IMG/VR virus record: IMGVR_UViG_3300025840_000274
Coordinates: 1-22,651 of that record
From: a virus
Length of the DNA stretch: 22,651 bases
Reading direction: 5' to 3' (one strand)
The first letter of the stretch is position 1. The number at the start of each line of letters is the position of its first letter. Below the pieces are notes generated by a model. That model made no database searches, was not told the origin of the DNA, and was given only the letters and a program-made list of their open reading frames with translations. The position numbers were made by a program, and so were the translations under genes. Below, in pieces: positions 14,842 through 21,874 of the stretch.

Positions 14842-16405
14842 GTCCTTCCTTTACTTCTACTAGACAAGCTGTGTCGTTATCAAAAAACAACGTTCCACAT
14901 TTGCCAGTATCACCGGTGTATCTATTTTTTAATACACGTACTGTTGTGTAGTTTTTATTTTCATCATCGTTTTGATTTCTTTCCAATGCAATCACACTGT
15001 CACTCAATTGAGATATTGCATGACTACCACGTAAAGAATTTAATGATGTTTGTATGCCGTCTTCGTAACCTTTGTTACCTTCTGGTCTTCTTAAATGACT
15101 AACTAAAATTAAACCAATGCCAGTTGCTTCAACTAAACTTCTTAATTTAGTCATGGTGACATCAATTAATTTTCTTTCGTCATAACTTTCTAAACCACTA
15201 ATAACAATAGAGAGGTGGTCAAGTATAACCCAACGAACACCCAAACCTTTTGCAAGGTATCTAATTTTAGAAAGTAAGTTTTCACTTTCCGTGCTACCAA
15301 AATGGTCAAAAAGATAAAGCAAACCACTGCCAACTGTTGCAGTAAAACTGTTTCTAAACTCATCTTTATTAACTCCTTCTTTTGATAGATGTAATGGACG
15401 TTTTAAATCTATACCCATTATTCCAAGCGCAGTTCTTTTAACGCTTTCTTCTAATGCAATGTAACCAACACACTCACCTTGCTTGATTAAATGGTGAGCA
15501 ATTTGTCTACATAATTGTGACTTACCTTGTCCAGTACCACTTGTTACTGTTATTAGTTCACCCCTTCTCATGCCTAAAGTTTTTGTATTTAAACATTCAA
15601 AAGGATATGGAATTGTTTCTGTCTTATCTTCTTTAGATAACAATTCAAAAATTTCTGTTCCAGATATAATTCCATCTGGTCTATATGTTTTTGCACTCCA
15701 CATACAATCAATTAGTTTTGCAGTTTCGCCCTGGACCAACATTTCGTTAGCATCTTTTCTTGGGAGCGTTGCAATTTTACATTTTCCAGGTGTAAATAGT
15801 TTAGAACATTCTTGAGCTGCAAGTTTTCCAGGCTCATCGTTATCAAACATCAACACAATCTCTTCAGCTTTTTCAAGCCACTCGATTTGTTGTTGTAAAT
15901 CTTTCTTTGCGCCTTGGCTTCCAGTCTTAACTGAAACACAAGCCCATTTATTATTTTGTACTTGCGACATAGACAGTGCGTCTAGTTCGCCTTCTAAAAT
16001 TACAATTTTTTTATTTGTGTCACGCCATAAGTTTTGTCCAAACAGTGTAGCTTGTTTGCTATCACCTAACCATTGAAATGATTTATCTGGGTAACGTAAT
16101 TTCTGTGCAACTAATTTATTATGTTTGTCATAGTAGTTTGCAATTTGAACTGTCTTCCCATTATGTTTACCAATTTGATAATTAAACTTGGTTACTGTTT
16201 CTAAATTTATGTGTCTTTTGTTTAAAGGTTTGTGTTCACCTTCAATTAAATTTGTTTCCAATATTTTTTCCTCTTTGTTTTCATAGTTGTGATAGTAATG
16301 CCCACAACCAAAGCAATGCCCATGTCCATCCGAAAACACACCCACATTATCTTTGCTGTGACATTCGGAACATGGAGCGTGATACAGAAAATCACTTTTT
16401 TCCAT
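14825..16405 (-). CDS. Primase-helicase (T7 gp4-like)
   Basis: A 526-aa bifunctional protein (T7 gp4 is 566 aa). The N-terminal zinc ribbon has C12, C15, C31 and C34 with the same spacing as T7 gp4. A TOPRIM primase domain follows, with IVILEGELDALSMSQ and EIVLMFDNDEPGKLAA. The RecA-like helicase domain has the Walker A ITVTSGTGQGKSQLC, then VGYIALEES, WVILDHLSI (Walker B) and LILVSHLRRP. It unwinds the fork and primes the lagging strand. The start has an AAGGAAATATCAAA ribosome site and is preceded by a terminator-like hairpin and a promoter-like repeat, unusual for the middle of a replication module. Confidence 0.95.
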   Translation of the reverse strand: MEKSDFLYHAPCSECHSKDNVGVFSDGHGHCFGCGHYYHNYENKEEKILETNLIEGEHKPLNKRHINLETVTKFNYQIGKHNGKTVQIANYYDKHNKLVAQKLRYPDKSFQWLGDSKQATLFGQNLWRDTNKKIVILEGELDALSMSQVQNNKWACVSVKTGSQGAKKDLQQQIEWLEKAEEIVLMFDNDEPGKLAAQECSKLFTPGKCKIATLPRKDANEMLVQGETAKLIDCMWSAKTYRPDGIISGTEIFELLSKEDKTETIPYPFECLNTKTLGMRRGELITVTSGTGQGKSQLCRQIAHHLIKQGECVGYIALEESVKRTALGIMGIDLKRPLHLSKEGVNKDEFRNSFTATVGSGLLYLFDHFGSTESENLLSKIRYLAKGLGVRWVILDHLSIVISGLESYDERKLIDVTMTKLRSLVEATGIGLILVSHLRRPEGNKGYEDGIQTSLNSLRGSHAISQLSDSVIALERNQNDDENKNYTTVRVLKNRYTGDTGKCGTLFFDNDTACLVEVKEGHERDF

Positions 16406-16458
16406 TTTGATATTTCCTTAAAATTTTTTTGACCCAAAATATTTGGTACGAAAAGAAA

Positions 16459-16485
16459 GACCCCTTTGATGTTATCTCAGGGGTC
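16459..16485 (-). terminator. Intrinsic terminator-like hairpin before primase-helicase
   Basis: A perfect 7-bp stem, GACCCCT and AGGGGTC, with a 13-nt loop that can form a further GAT/ATC pair. On the minus strand it is followed by TTTCTTTT, a convincing U tract. It lies about 50 nt after the endonuclease stop and 53 nt before the primase-helicase start, and would end part of the transcript made from the polymerase side. Confidence 0.7.
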
Positions 16486-16514
16486 ACTACAAAAGGCAGT
16501 GCATATGAACTCAC

Positions 16515-16529
16515 TACCTACGAGAGGTA
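16515..16529 (-). promoter_or_regulatory. Promoter-like repeat after endonuclease gene (element 4)
   Basis: On the minus strand it reads TATACCTCTCGTAGGTAG, a hairpin TACCT-5 nt-AGGTA, starting 4 nt after the endonuclease stop. It matches the site before the capsid gene (4733-4746) in TACCTCT and TAGGTAG, with one or two loop bases between. It sits upstream of the terminator-like hairpin at 16459, so if it is a promoter its transcript must pass that hairpin. Confidence 0.4.
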
Positions 16530-16533
16530 TACC

Positions 16534-16953
16534 CTAATTTAATTCATTAATCCACTCTTTTGGAATGTAACAATCAGCGTATTTAAATCCGTGCTTGTCA
16601 CACCACATTGCGTATGTTGTTTTGGATTTTTTTGAAATCCTAGTTTTTGAATTTGAAAATACAAATCGTAAATCTAGATTAGGGTATTGATTTTTAACAA
16701 GTAAAGATTTTTGTTTGTCTACTGTTAAAAACCTACCTTTGCCCTCAATGTACATAGGCTCACCGTTTTTTTTAATAAGAATAAAATCTGGTGTATACCT
16801 ATGTACTTTTTCAGGTTTCGTATATTTTAAAGTCGTTGTTTCATACTCGAACTTGATATTTTTTAATTTCAATTGCCGAGCAATTTGTTCTTCTAAACCA
16901 CTTCTATATTTAGAAGTCGTCTTTATCTTCTGATACCTCGGTCTTAGAATCAT
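16534..16953 (-). CDS. Endonuclease I, Holliday junction resolvase (T7 gp3-like)
   Basis: A 139-aa protein when started at the ATG at 16953; T7 gp3 is 149 aa. The motif YRSGLEEQIARQL carries the catalytic Glu (T7 E20), RYTPDFILI carries the Asp (T7 D55), and MYIEGKGRFL carries the E-x-K pair (T7 E65/K67). The C-terminal MWCDKHGFKYADCYIPKEWI mirrors T7 (FCEKHGIKFADKLIPAEWI). The enzyme cuts branched DNA during host degradation and packaging. A longer start at 17040 would overlap SSB by 131 bases; the 16953 start leaves 44 and gives the T7-like distance to the RSGLE motif. Confidence 0.9.
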   Translation of the reverse strand: MILRPRYQKIKTTSKYRSGLEEQIARQLKLKNIKFEYETTTLKYTKPEKVHRYTPDFILIKKNGEPMYIEGKGRFLTVDKQKSLLVKNQYPNLDLRFVFSNSKTRISKKSKTTYAMWCDKHGFKYADCYIPKEWINELN

Positions 16954-17542
16954 CTTGTTCAAACTCCTCAGTCGATTTTGTTTCTGAGTGTTCATATCCT
17001 TCTTCTTCTTTAAAACCGTAACCAGAAGAATTTGAGCCACCTTCTATTAATTTAATTATTTGTGCAGCTCTAAGTCTCATGCTAACGCCTGCGCCTACCA
17101 TTGCTGTAAAGTAGGGAATTAGTTCAGCACTTACTTTAATTTCTGAACCACCCCATACATTTACATTAAGCATTGGTTTACCTTTTGCGTCAAACAAAGT
17201 TGGTTTGTTTTCAAAACTTTCACCACTTTTAGTTGTAACCTTTGCTTTACATTTGAATTTGAAAATGACATTGCCAGTTGGCTTACCTTCATCATCAACC
17301 TCATCATAGTAAGGTGCGTCAGCTTGTTTAACTTTCTTACCGTTTGATTTTTCGGCAGCTAGTTGAACGCTTTCGTTTCTTGCATTATCAATCATCTTGA
17401 TAATTTCTTCAGCATCTTTTTTGCTGACAATAAGATTTGTTTTATATTCACCAATTTCGCTAAACTTAGTATCTGGACTTGATAGCCAAGGGTACTGAGC
17501 CACGCCTATAGGTGTAACAATCTTTGTGTACTTATTCTTCAT
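16910..17542 (-). CDS. Single-stranded DNA-binding protein (T7 gp2.5-like)
   Basis: A 210-aa protein (T7 gp2.5 is 232 aa). The opening TPIGVAQYPWLSSPDTKFSEIGEYKTNLIVSKKDAEEIIKMIDN is typical of the family. The oligonucleotide-binding fold follows, with NVNVWGGSEIKVSAELIPYFTAMVGAGVSMRLRAAQI, and an acidic tail ending EVSEDKDDF. In T7 the acidic tail with terminal Phe contacts polymerase and helicase. Its ATG lies inside the end of the 33-aa gene, in a different frame, so the two are coupled. Confidence 0.9.
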   Translation of the reverse strand: MKNKYTKIVTPIGVAQYPWLSSPDTKFSEIGEYKTNLIVSKKDAEEIIKMIDNARNESVQLAAEKSNGKKVKQADAPYYDEVDDEGKPTGNVIFKFKCKAKVTTKSGESFENKPTLFDAKGKPMLNVNVWGGSEIKVSAELIPYFTAMVGAGVSMRLRAAQIIKLIEGGSNSSGYGFKEEEGYEHSETKSTEEFEQDDSKTEVSEDKDDF

Positions 17543-17633
17543 CGTTGTTATCCTCGTTTACTGTTTCATTGTCTAAATAGCCTTTTTCAATTAAAGCTAC
17601 GCCTTCATCTAAAGGCATTTGAACTTCCTTCAT
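17532..17633 (-). CDS. Small acidic protein (33 aa)
   Basis: Direct translation gives MKEVQMPLDEGVALIEKGYLDNE followed by an acidic Asn/Asp/Glu tail. It has a fair ribosome site, GGAGTAAATT, and overlaps the SSB start by 11 bases. It is the first ORF after the promoter-like repeat at 17648. The length is below usual gene cut-offs, so it may be a leader ORF for SSB translation rather than a working protein. Confidence 0.5.
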   Translation of the reverse strand: MKEVQMPLDEGVALIEKGYLDNETVNEDNNDEE

Positions 17634-17647
17634 AATTTACTCCGTTA

Positions 17648-17689
17648 GTTCTAATAGGGGTACTATTAACCCCTTAGTGGATTGGTTTA
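17648..17689 (-). promoter_or_regulatory. Promoter-like hairpin repeat after RNA polymerase gene (element 2)
   Basis: Minus-strand core GGGGTTAATAGTACCCC then TATTAGAAC, with a 6-bp stem AGGGGT/ACCCCT. It shares about 40 bp of near identity with the copy before the RNA polymerase gene (20174-20215), including the AATCCACTAA-type flank. The RNA polymerase stop codon lies at its upstream edge. It could be the first class II promoter for the phage polymerase, or an RNA-processing hairpin. Confidence 0.6.
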
Positions 17690-20134
17690 TGCAAAGAAAA
17701 ATTCACTCTTTAAAACTTCTTGTATATCAAAGTCCCCTTTTTCAGGAACTGTAGGAAGTTTCTCTTTTTCTTTGTCTGTAAGTATTGGTAACATTGACTG
17801 TTTGAAATCTTCTAACGGACAAGATTGCGAATACAAATCAACAAAAGTTTCTCTAATTGTATCTGCAAGTGTCTGGCTGTCTGCCGCCAATGTTCCAAAA
17901 GAGTCATGAACATTACAAAAATGTGAGACTCCTTTGTCATACGCTTTAACTACAGTCATAAATAAATGCGCTGAGTCTTGAGCGTGTATATAATTTGGTG
18001 GACAACTATTCTTAGCTTTATGTATAGAGTATTTTTCTGTCTCTACATTTATTCTAGGTTTAATCACTTCACCAAATAATTTTGTTTTAACTCTCATAGA
18101 TTTAAATTCTGGATAATCTTGTATCACTGGAAATCCAACTGGATTGTTCCAACGTACAGCGTGTCCAGATTTTGCTAAAACTTTTGCACAATCTTGCAAA
18201 AAAGACATTCCTAATCTTGCAGAAGATAAAACTTCACCCATTGAGTCCCAAATAACACCTGCCAAAAAAGTACAAGCTTGAAAAGCTGAACTTCCAAACG
18301 GATGTATGTCCCCCTGGTCCTTACGTTTTATTAAATCTTCATCTACAAAATCACTACAAGAATATCTTGTTGAGCCATATGGACTAGTCATGATTGCTCT
18401 TTTAACAGTTGAACGTTTAACTCCAAATTGTAACCAAAGTTTTGCAAATTCACTATCAGTCATAGTTTTTAAATTTTCTATAACTTTATCTTTAACTACA
18501 GTGTAAACATCTTGTGGTCTTTCACTGTGTGCTAAATTTACTGCTCTAGCAGAAGGCGTGTGTTTTAAAATTCCACTGTAATGCTGTATTCCGTTACAAC
18601 TTCCGTCTTGGTTACAAATAAAATGACTTTCGTAACCATAACCTTTTTGTTTAAACTCACACCATTCATTTACCCATGCAAGAAATTGAAAAGGTTTGTC
18701 TGCGTGTTCCCAATCTCTAAATGTAAATGGGTCAGATTGTATTTCATCAAACATTTTTTGATTACCCATAACCCATTCTAATTGTTCTTTACGACTGACC
18801 TTGTCTATTCCAAACAGTGCAGCTCCAGTTACAGCTAACCAAAATTCACCGTTGTTTTCTTTTGTAATTTTTTTACCAGTTCCAAACAAATGTAAAGCTT
18901 TTGCAAAGTCAACACCTTGTCCATTTAAATAATTAGTTACATGATAACATCTGCTTCTAAAATCTAAAGTGTGTGCATGATAAAATATTCTGTCTCTAAA
19001 CATATCAGCAATCCACAAAACTTTTGCAAACAATAATCTTTTAGATTTTTGTCTTGCGTTTTCTGTGTGGACCAGGACAGCTTTTTGTCTGTACTCTCGT
19101 CTTGCTTCTTTGTTTGTATCTATATCATGAGGTTTGTTTGGCAAATCTTCTAGTTCAGCTTTTGGTAAACCACCAATAGAAATATTTTTGTCCCATGCTT
19201 TTTTTAAAACATTAAAAACAAAATGATTTATTTTATAGGGTGTCGATTGCATTGCATTAATACCTTTATAAATGATTGGCATTTTTACATCTTTAATTTG
19301 CTGTAAGTTTTCTCTCTTACGATACTTAACTAAGTTTAATGGTTTTATATGTCTTGAATAATAACCACCACCGGTCACTTTTCCCTCTTCCCACATTCTT
19401 GGTGGAACAATTGTCGGAAAATATTCTGGTGCTAAAACTTCTAAAAAATCATTTCGATTGTTTATCCATTCCAAAGTTTTCTCTGTTGGTAATAAAACTT
19501 TTTCTTGTCTCTTTCTTTTTAATTGTGATTTAACTTCACATAATCCAGTAGACAAAACCATAAGTTCTATAAGTTTATAACCTACGTGTACTTTTTCACT
19601 TCGAGTCCACAAAACCCATTCGAGTTCATTCTTTTGTGCTGACTCTCTAAGTTTTCTTCTTTTGTACATATAGCCAAACGACCTTTTGTCTAGGTCTGCT
19701 TTTACAATGCCATAATGTTCTGGTCTGGACTCTTCAAAAGTTCTTAACGCAACTTCGTCCTCAATTTTACTTGCAACGTTTATAGCTGCACTGGTTAATT
19801 TTCTTGCGATTGTGATTGAATTGATAATTGACTTGGCTGTTATTAATGAAGCTATGTCTGGCTCTATTAATGACAGTAATCTTTTGGCAATGGGTTGAAC
19901 ACCCTTCTTGTCATCCTCTTCTACAAATGATTTGATTGCTTCAGAAAGAGGTCTGATTGAATTAGATAATAAAGTTTTACCATAATTAGTAAAACTCTCT
20001 TCACCTCTCTTTTTGTGGTCTTGTAGTCTCTTTTGGAAACGATTAATACCACGATTTCTCATATCCTTTTCTAATTCCAATTGCTCTTTCAAAGATGAAA
20101 AAGGCAATGTGATGTACTTACTTGATTTCAACAT
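17687..20134 (-). CDS. T7-like single-subunit RNA polymerase
   Basis: An 815-aa polymerase (T7 gp1 is 883 aa). The catalytic residues are D510 (DGSCNGIQHYSG), K578 and Y586 (VKRAIMTSPYG) and D744 (VHDSFG). The C-terminus, DIQEVLKSEFFFA, mirrors the T7 ...ESDFAFA end, and the distance from D744 to the end equals that from T7 D812. The specificity-loop region, about residues 670-688 (VIQDYPEFKSMRVKTKLFG), differs from T7, so a different promoter is expected. Start has an AAAGGAGTCGT ribosome site. A promoter-like repeat sits on each side of the gene. It would be made early from host transcription and then drive the rest. Confidence 0.96.
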   Translation of the reverse strand: MLKSSKYITLPFSSLKEQLELEKDMRNRGINRFQKRLQDHKKRGEESFTNYGKTLLSNSIRPLSEAIKSFVEEDDKKGVQPIAKRLLSLIEPDIASLITAKSIINSITIARKLTSAAINVASKIEDEVALRTFEESRPEHYGIVKADLDKRSFGYMYKRRKLRESAQKNELEWVLWTRSEKVHVGYKLIELMVLSTGLCEVKSQLKRKRQEKVLLPTEKTLEWINNRNDFLEVLAPEYFPTIVPPRMWEEGKVTGGGYYSRHIKPLNLVKYRKRENLQQIKDVKMPIIYKGINAMQSTPYKINHFVFNVLKKAWDKNISIGGLPKAELEDLPNKPHDIDTNKEARREYRQKAVLVHTENARQKSKRLLFAKVLWIADMFRDRIFYHAHTLDFRSRCYHVTNYLNGQGVDFAKALHLFGTGKKITKENNGEFWLAVTGAALFGIDKVSRKEQLEWVMGNQKMFDEIQSDPFTFRDWEHADKPFQFLAWVNEWCEFKQKGYGYESHFICNQDGSCNGIQHYSGILKHTPSARAVNLAHSERPQDVYTVVKDKVIENLKTMTDSEFAKLWLQFGVKRSTVKRAIMTSPYGSTRYSCSDFVDEDLIKRKDQGDIHPFGSSAFQACTFLAGVIWDSMGEVLSSARLGMSFLQDCAKVLAKSGHAVRWNNPVGFPVIQDYPEFKSMRVKTKLFGEVIKPRINVETEKYSIHKAKNSCPPNYIHAQDSAHLFMTVVKAYDKGVSHFCNVHDSFGTLAADSQTLADTIRETFVDLYSQSCPLEDFKQSMLPILTDKEKEKLPTVPEKGDFDIQEVLKSEFFFA

Positions 20135-20173
20135 ACGACTCCTTTGATTATAGAGGGACTTGTAGCCCCCTTG

Positions 20174-20215
20174 GTTCTAATAGGGGTACTAATTAATCCC
20201 TTACTGGATTGATTA
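20174..20215 (-). promoter_or_regulatory. Promoter-like repeat before RNA polymerase gene (element 3)
   Basis: Minus-strand core TTAATTAGTACCCC then TATTAGAACC; flanked by AATCCAGTAAGGG. It differs from element 2 by one inserted base and a weaker stem. It lies 40 nt upstream of the RNA polymerase start. Position would allow autoregulation of the polymerase or processing of the early transcript. Confidence 0.55.
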
Positions 20216-20241
20216 TAAAAAATTTTTTTAAATGCCTAGAA

Positions 20242-20391
20242 AGTGTTAAAAGATAGTAATATCAGTGGTAAAACATTAAACACACCGATGGGCTTTATAT
20301 ACCACCAACTGATTAGAAAACCGATGCTCTATCCAACTGAGCTAAGAGCGCAATTTTATCTATCCGATGGTTTACTATATCTTTTAACACT
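20242..20391. repeat. Long inverted repeat enclosing the attachment core
   Basis: AGTGTTAAAAGATAGTAA (20242-20259) is repeated in inverse orientation at 20372-20391 with two extra bases. The arms enclose the tRNA-like core at 20313-20351. Inside there are three direct copies of CCGATG (20285, 20321, 20364). The arms could be integrase arm-type sites or, in RNA, a long stem that closes off the transcript after the integrase gene. Confidence 0.6.
20313..20351 (-). other. attP: attP core: 5' half of tRNA-Arg(UCU)
   Basis: On the minus strand 39 bases read as the start of a tRNA: acceptor strand GCGCTCT, TA, D-stem GCTC, AGTTGGATA, GAGC, A, then anticodon arm TCGGT and loop TTTCTAA with anticodon TCT. 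The sequence then leaves tRNA pairing: no anticodon 3' strand, T arm or acceptor 3' strand follows. It is thus not a tRNA gene but a tRNA-identical attachment core, next to the integrase gene. Break point in or just after the anticodon loop. Confidence 0.8.
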
Positions 20392-20414
20392 AATCCAAAC
20401 ATTTATTCAATCCG

Positions 20415-21317
20415 TTAAGAGGTTTTACGCAACGGTTCTTTACTGTCCGTTGGTTCAATCTCTTTAGTGGATTGTGGTTCTAATACGTTAACAAACGAAG
20501 TTAATCGTGTGCTAAGTACAGTACCGTAACGTTCAATCATTCGGTCATCTTTATGTCCGACCCACGACTGAACAGCTTTAGAAGGAACATCAGCATTTAA
20601 TAATCTGTGTACTAAAGTTCTTCTACAAGCATGAATACCAAATCTTTTGTCATGCTCTAAGTTCATTGCTTTACGAACTTTACGCCAACTAGAGTTTGGT
20701 CTCCACTGAGCAAAATGTCGAAACAATCTTTCACCTGGTTTTTTATCATGTGAAAATCTTTCAACAATTTTTTGACAACGCTTTGTTAATGGAACGCCCC
20801 TTGACTCATTATTTTTTGTATGAGTTAAGACAATTCTATCTTCATAGCAATCACCAACTTTAAGATTTTGCAGCTCAGACAATCTCATTCCAGTATCAAT
20901 TAACATGATAAAGAAATCAGCGTCATCTTTCATGTTCCAAGAACGTAACAAAGAGATTAATAAACTTTCTTCTTCTAAAGTTACAAATCTTAATTCATGT
21001 TTCGGTTCTTTCAACCAACTTATGTATGGCTTTCTCTTCAATTGATAAACTCCATGTCTTCTTAAACAAAAAGTTATCATTGTAGACAAAGCTGACAAGT
21101 ATCTATTAATTGTTGCATTCGATAAATTTCTATCTCTTAACTCTGCAACTAGACCGTCAATCATACTTTCGTCAACGTCAGTTATAAAAGTGTCCTCGCC
21201 CCAAAACTCTATAATCTTTTTTGCACGGTCTTTGACGCTTTCATCTCGCCCCAAATCCCATTGTGTCTTGCAAACTAAATTATAAATTTCTTGCAGCTCT
21301 TTTGGATTAGCTTTCAT
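20415..21317 (-). CDS. int: Tyrosine recombinase / integrase
   Basis: A 300-aa site-specific recombinase that would integrate the phage at the tRNA-Arg site. Catalytic residues are R145 (DTGMRLSELQ), H229 and R232 (IHACRRTL), H255 (SWVGHKDD) and Y264 (MIERYGTV); a likely catalytic Lys is in the HTKNN turn near 168. The N-terminal 100 residues form a SAM-like core-binding domain. The start is placed at 21317 because AGGAAGGAGGTATATA directly precedes that ATG; an in-frame ATG 48 bases upstream (21365) would overlap the MarR-like gene and has no comparable site. The attachment core lies 63 nt after the stop. Confidence 0.93.
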   Translation of the reverse strand: MKANPKELQEIYNLVCKTQWDLGRDESVKDRAKKIIEFWGEDTFITDVDESMIDGLVAELRDRNLSNATINRYLSALSTMITFCLRRHGVYQLKRKPYISWLKEPKHELRFVTLEEESLLISLLRSWNMKDDADFFIMLIDTGMRLSELQNLKVGDCYEDRIVLTHTKNNESRGVPLTKRCQKIVERFSHDKKPGERLFRHFAQWRPNSSWRKVRKAMNLEHDKRFGIHACRRTLVHRLLNADVPSKAVQSWVGHKDDRMIERYGTVLSTRLTSFVNVLEPQSTKEIEPTDSKEPLRKTS

Positions 21318-21348
21318 TATATACCTCCTTCCTATGCTAGATGTAATG

Positions 21349-21666
21349 TTAACTAATTGCAGCATACAATTTTTTTCCTCTGTTAGTTAACTTAACAAGC
21401 TTTCTTCTACGTTCCATGGGGTCTTCTAGGGCTTCAACAAAATTTAACCCTTCCTTTCTTGACCAACTCCATTTTGATAAAAGAGAAACATTACGACTCA
21501 CGGAACTCTGAGCCATATTTAGTTCTGTTGCAATTTTAGTCATAGGAACACCCTCGTTACTTTCGTGTATTCCAACATATAAAAAAACTGCAATAGTTTG
21601 GCTTTGTATGTCTGCATCGAATTTTCTAAAACTTTCGATATGTTTTAGCAGAATAATAGCATTCAT
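21349..21666 (-). CDS. MarR-type winged-helix regulator
   Basis: A 105-aa protein with the MarR-type helix-turn-helix GVPMTKIATELNMAQSSVSRNVSLLSKW, a wing region and the ending KLVKLTNRGKKLYAAIS typical of the family. It is shorter than cellular MarR proteins (about 140 aa), with reduced dimer helices. It lies upstream of integrase and downstream of the early promoter; an inverted repeat sits just before its ribosome site (GAGGACAACTA). No CI-like or Cro-like gene is visible, so this is the best candidate lysogeny regulator in the window. Confidence 0.8.
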   Translation of the reverse strand: MNAIILLKHIESFRKFDADIQSQTIAVFLYVGIHESNEGVPMTKIATELNMAQSSVSRNVSLLSKWSWSRKEGLNFVEALEDPMERRRKLVKLTNRGKKLYAAIS

Positions 21667-21682
21667 TAGTTGTCCTCAGTTA

Positions 21683-21720
21683 TTGTTATTTATTAATTTT
21701 ATCAGCACGGTAAATAACAA
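21683..21720. promoter_or_regulatory. Inverted repeat upstream of MarR-like gene (candidate operator)
   Basis: TTGTTATTTA (21683-21692) and TAAATAACAA (21711-21720) are perfect 10-bp inverted arms with an 18-nt spacer, ending 17 nt before the MarR-like start. TTG...CAA ends are common in MarR-family operators. In RNA it would form a hairpin just before the ribosome site, so translational control is an alternative. Confidence 0.5.
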
Positions 21721-21736
21721 AAGTCGTACTTAAACG

Positions 21737-21865
21737 TTAATACAAAAAGACTCTCCAAAACGCAAAATCTATTATGTATTCATTATTGTCACGTTTGCAT
21801 TCAAAATTACTCCATTTACTATATTTTTCAATATAGACTTTAAAGAGAATAAAATTAATATACAT
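21737..21865 (-). CDS. Small protein (42 aa)
   Basis: Direct translation gives MYINFILFKVYIEKYSKWSNF, then ECKRDNNEYIIDFAFWRVFLY. A near-perfect ribosome site, AGGAGGTAAGT, precedes the ATG. Rich in aromatic residues; the first 12 residues are hydrophobic but too few for a sure membrane span. No family is recognised. First well-supported ORF of the early transcript before the MarR-like gene. Small early phage proteins often act on host functions; that is only a general inference. Confidence 0.55.
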   Translation of the reverse strand: MYINFILFKVYIEKYSKWSNFECKRDNNEYIIDFAFWRVFLY

Positions 21866-21874
21866 ACTTACCTC

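Larger units (their letters stand above)
20135..20414. other. Attachment and control region between integrase and RNA polymerase
   Basis: These 280 nt hold the tRNA-like core, its flanking inverted repeat, an A/T run (20217-20230) and promoter-like element 3. No reading frame with a ribosome site was found; the plus-strand ORF through it is not credible because it runs through the attachment core. Confidence 0.7.

Noticed and set aside
16534-17040. 168-aa version of endonuclease I
   Set aside because: The longer start would lie 131 bases inside SSB and adds residues not present in the family; the start at 16953 gives the T7-like distance to the RSGLE motif.
20279-20351. A complete tRNA-Arg(UCU) gene
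   Set aside because: Acceptor, D arm and anticodon loop are present only on the 5' side. No 3' anticodon strand, T arm (GTTCGA-type) or 3' acceptor strand follows, so it is an attachment core.
14371-20492. Shared 12-mer TAATACGTTAAC at 14371 and 20481
   Set aside because: Both copies encode the same short peptide Val-Asn-Val-Leu inside genes, so coincidence of codon use explains them; the first bases only resemble a T7 promoter start.
20415-21365. 316-aa version of integrase
   Set aside because: The internal ATG at 21317 has a very strong AGGAAGGAGG ribosome site; the 21365 start would overlap the MarR-like gene and lacks one.
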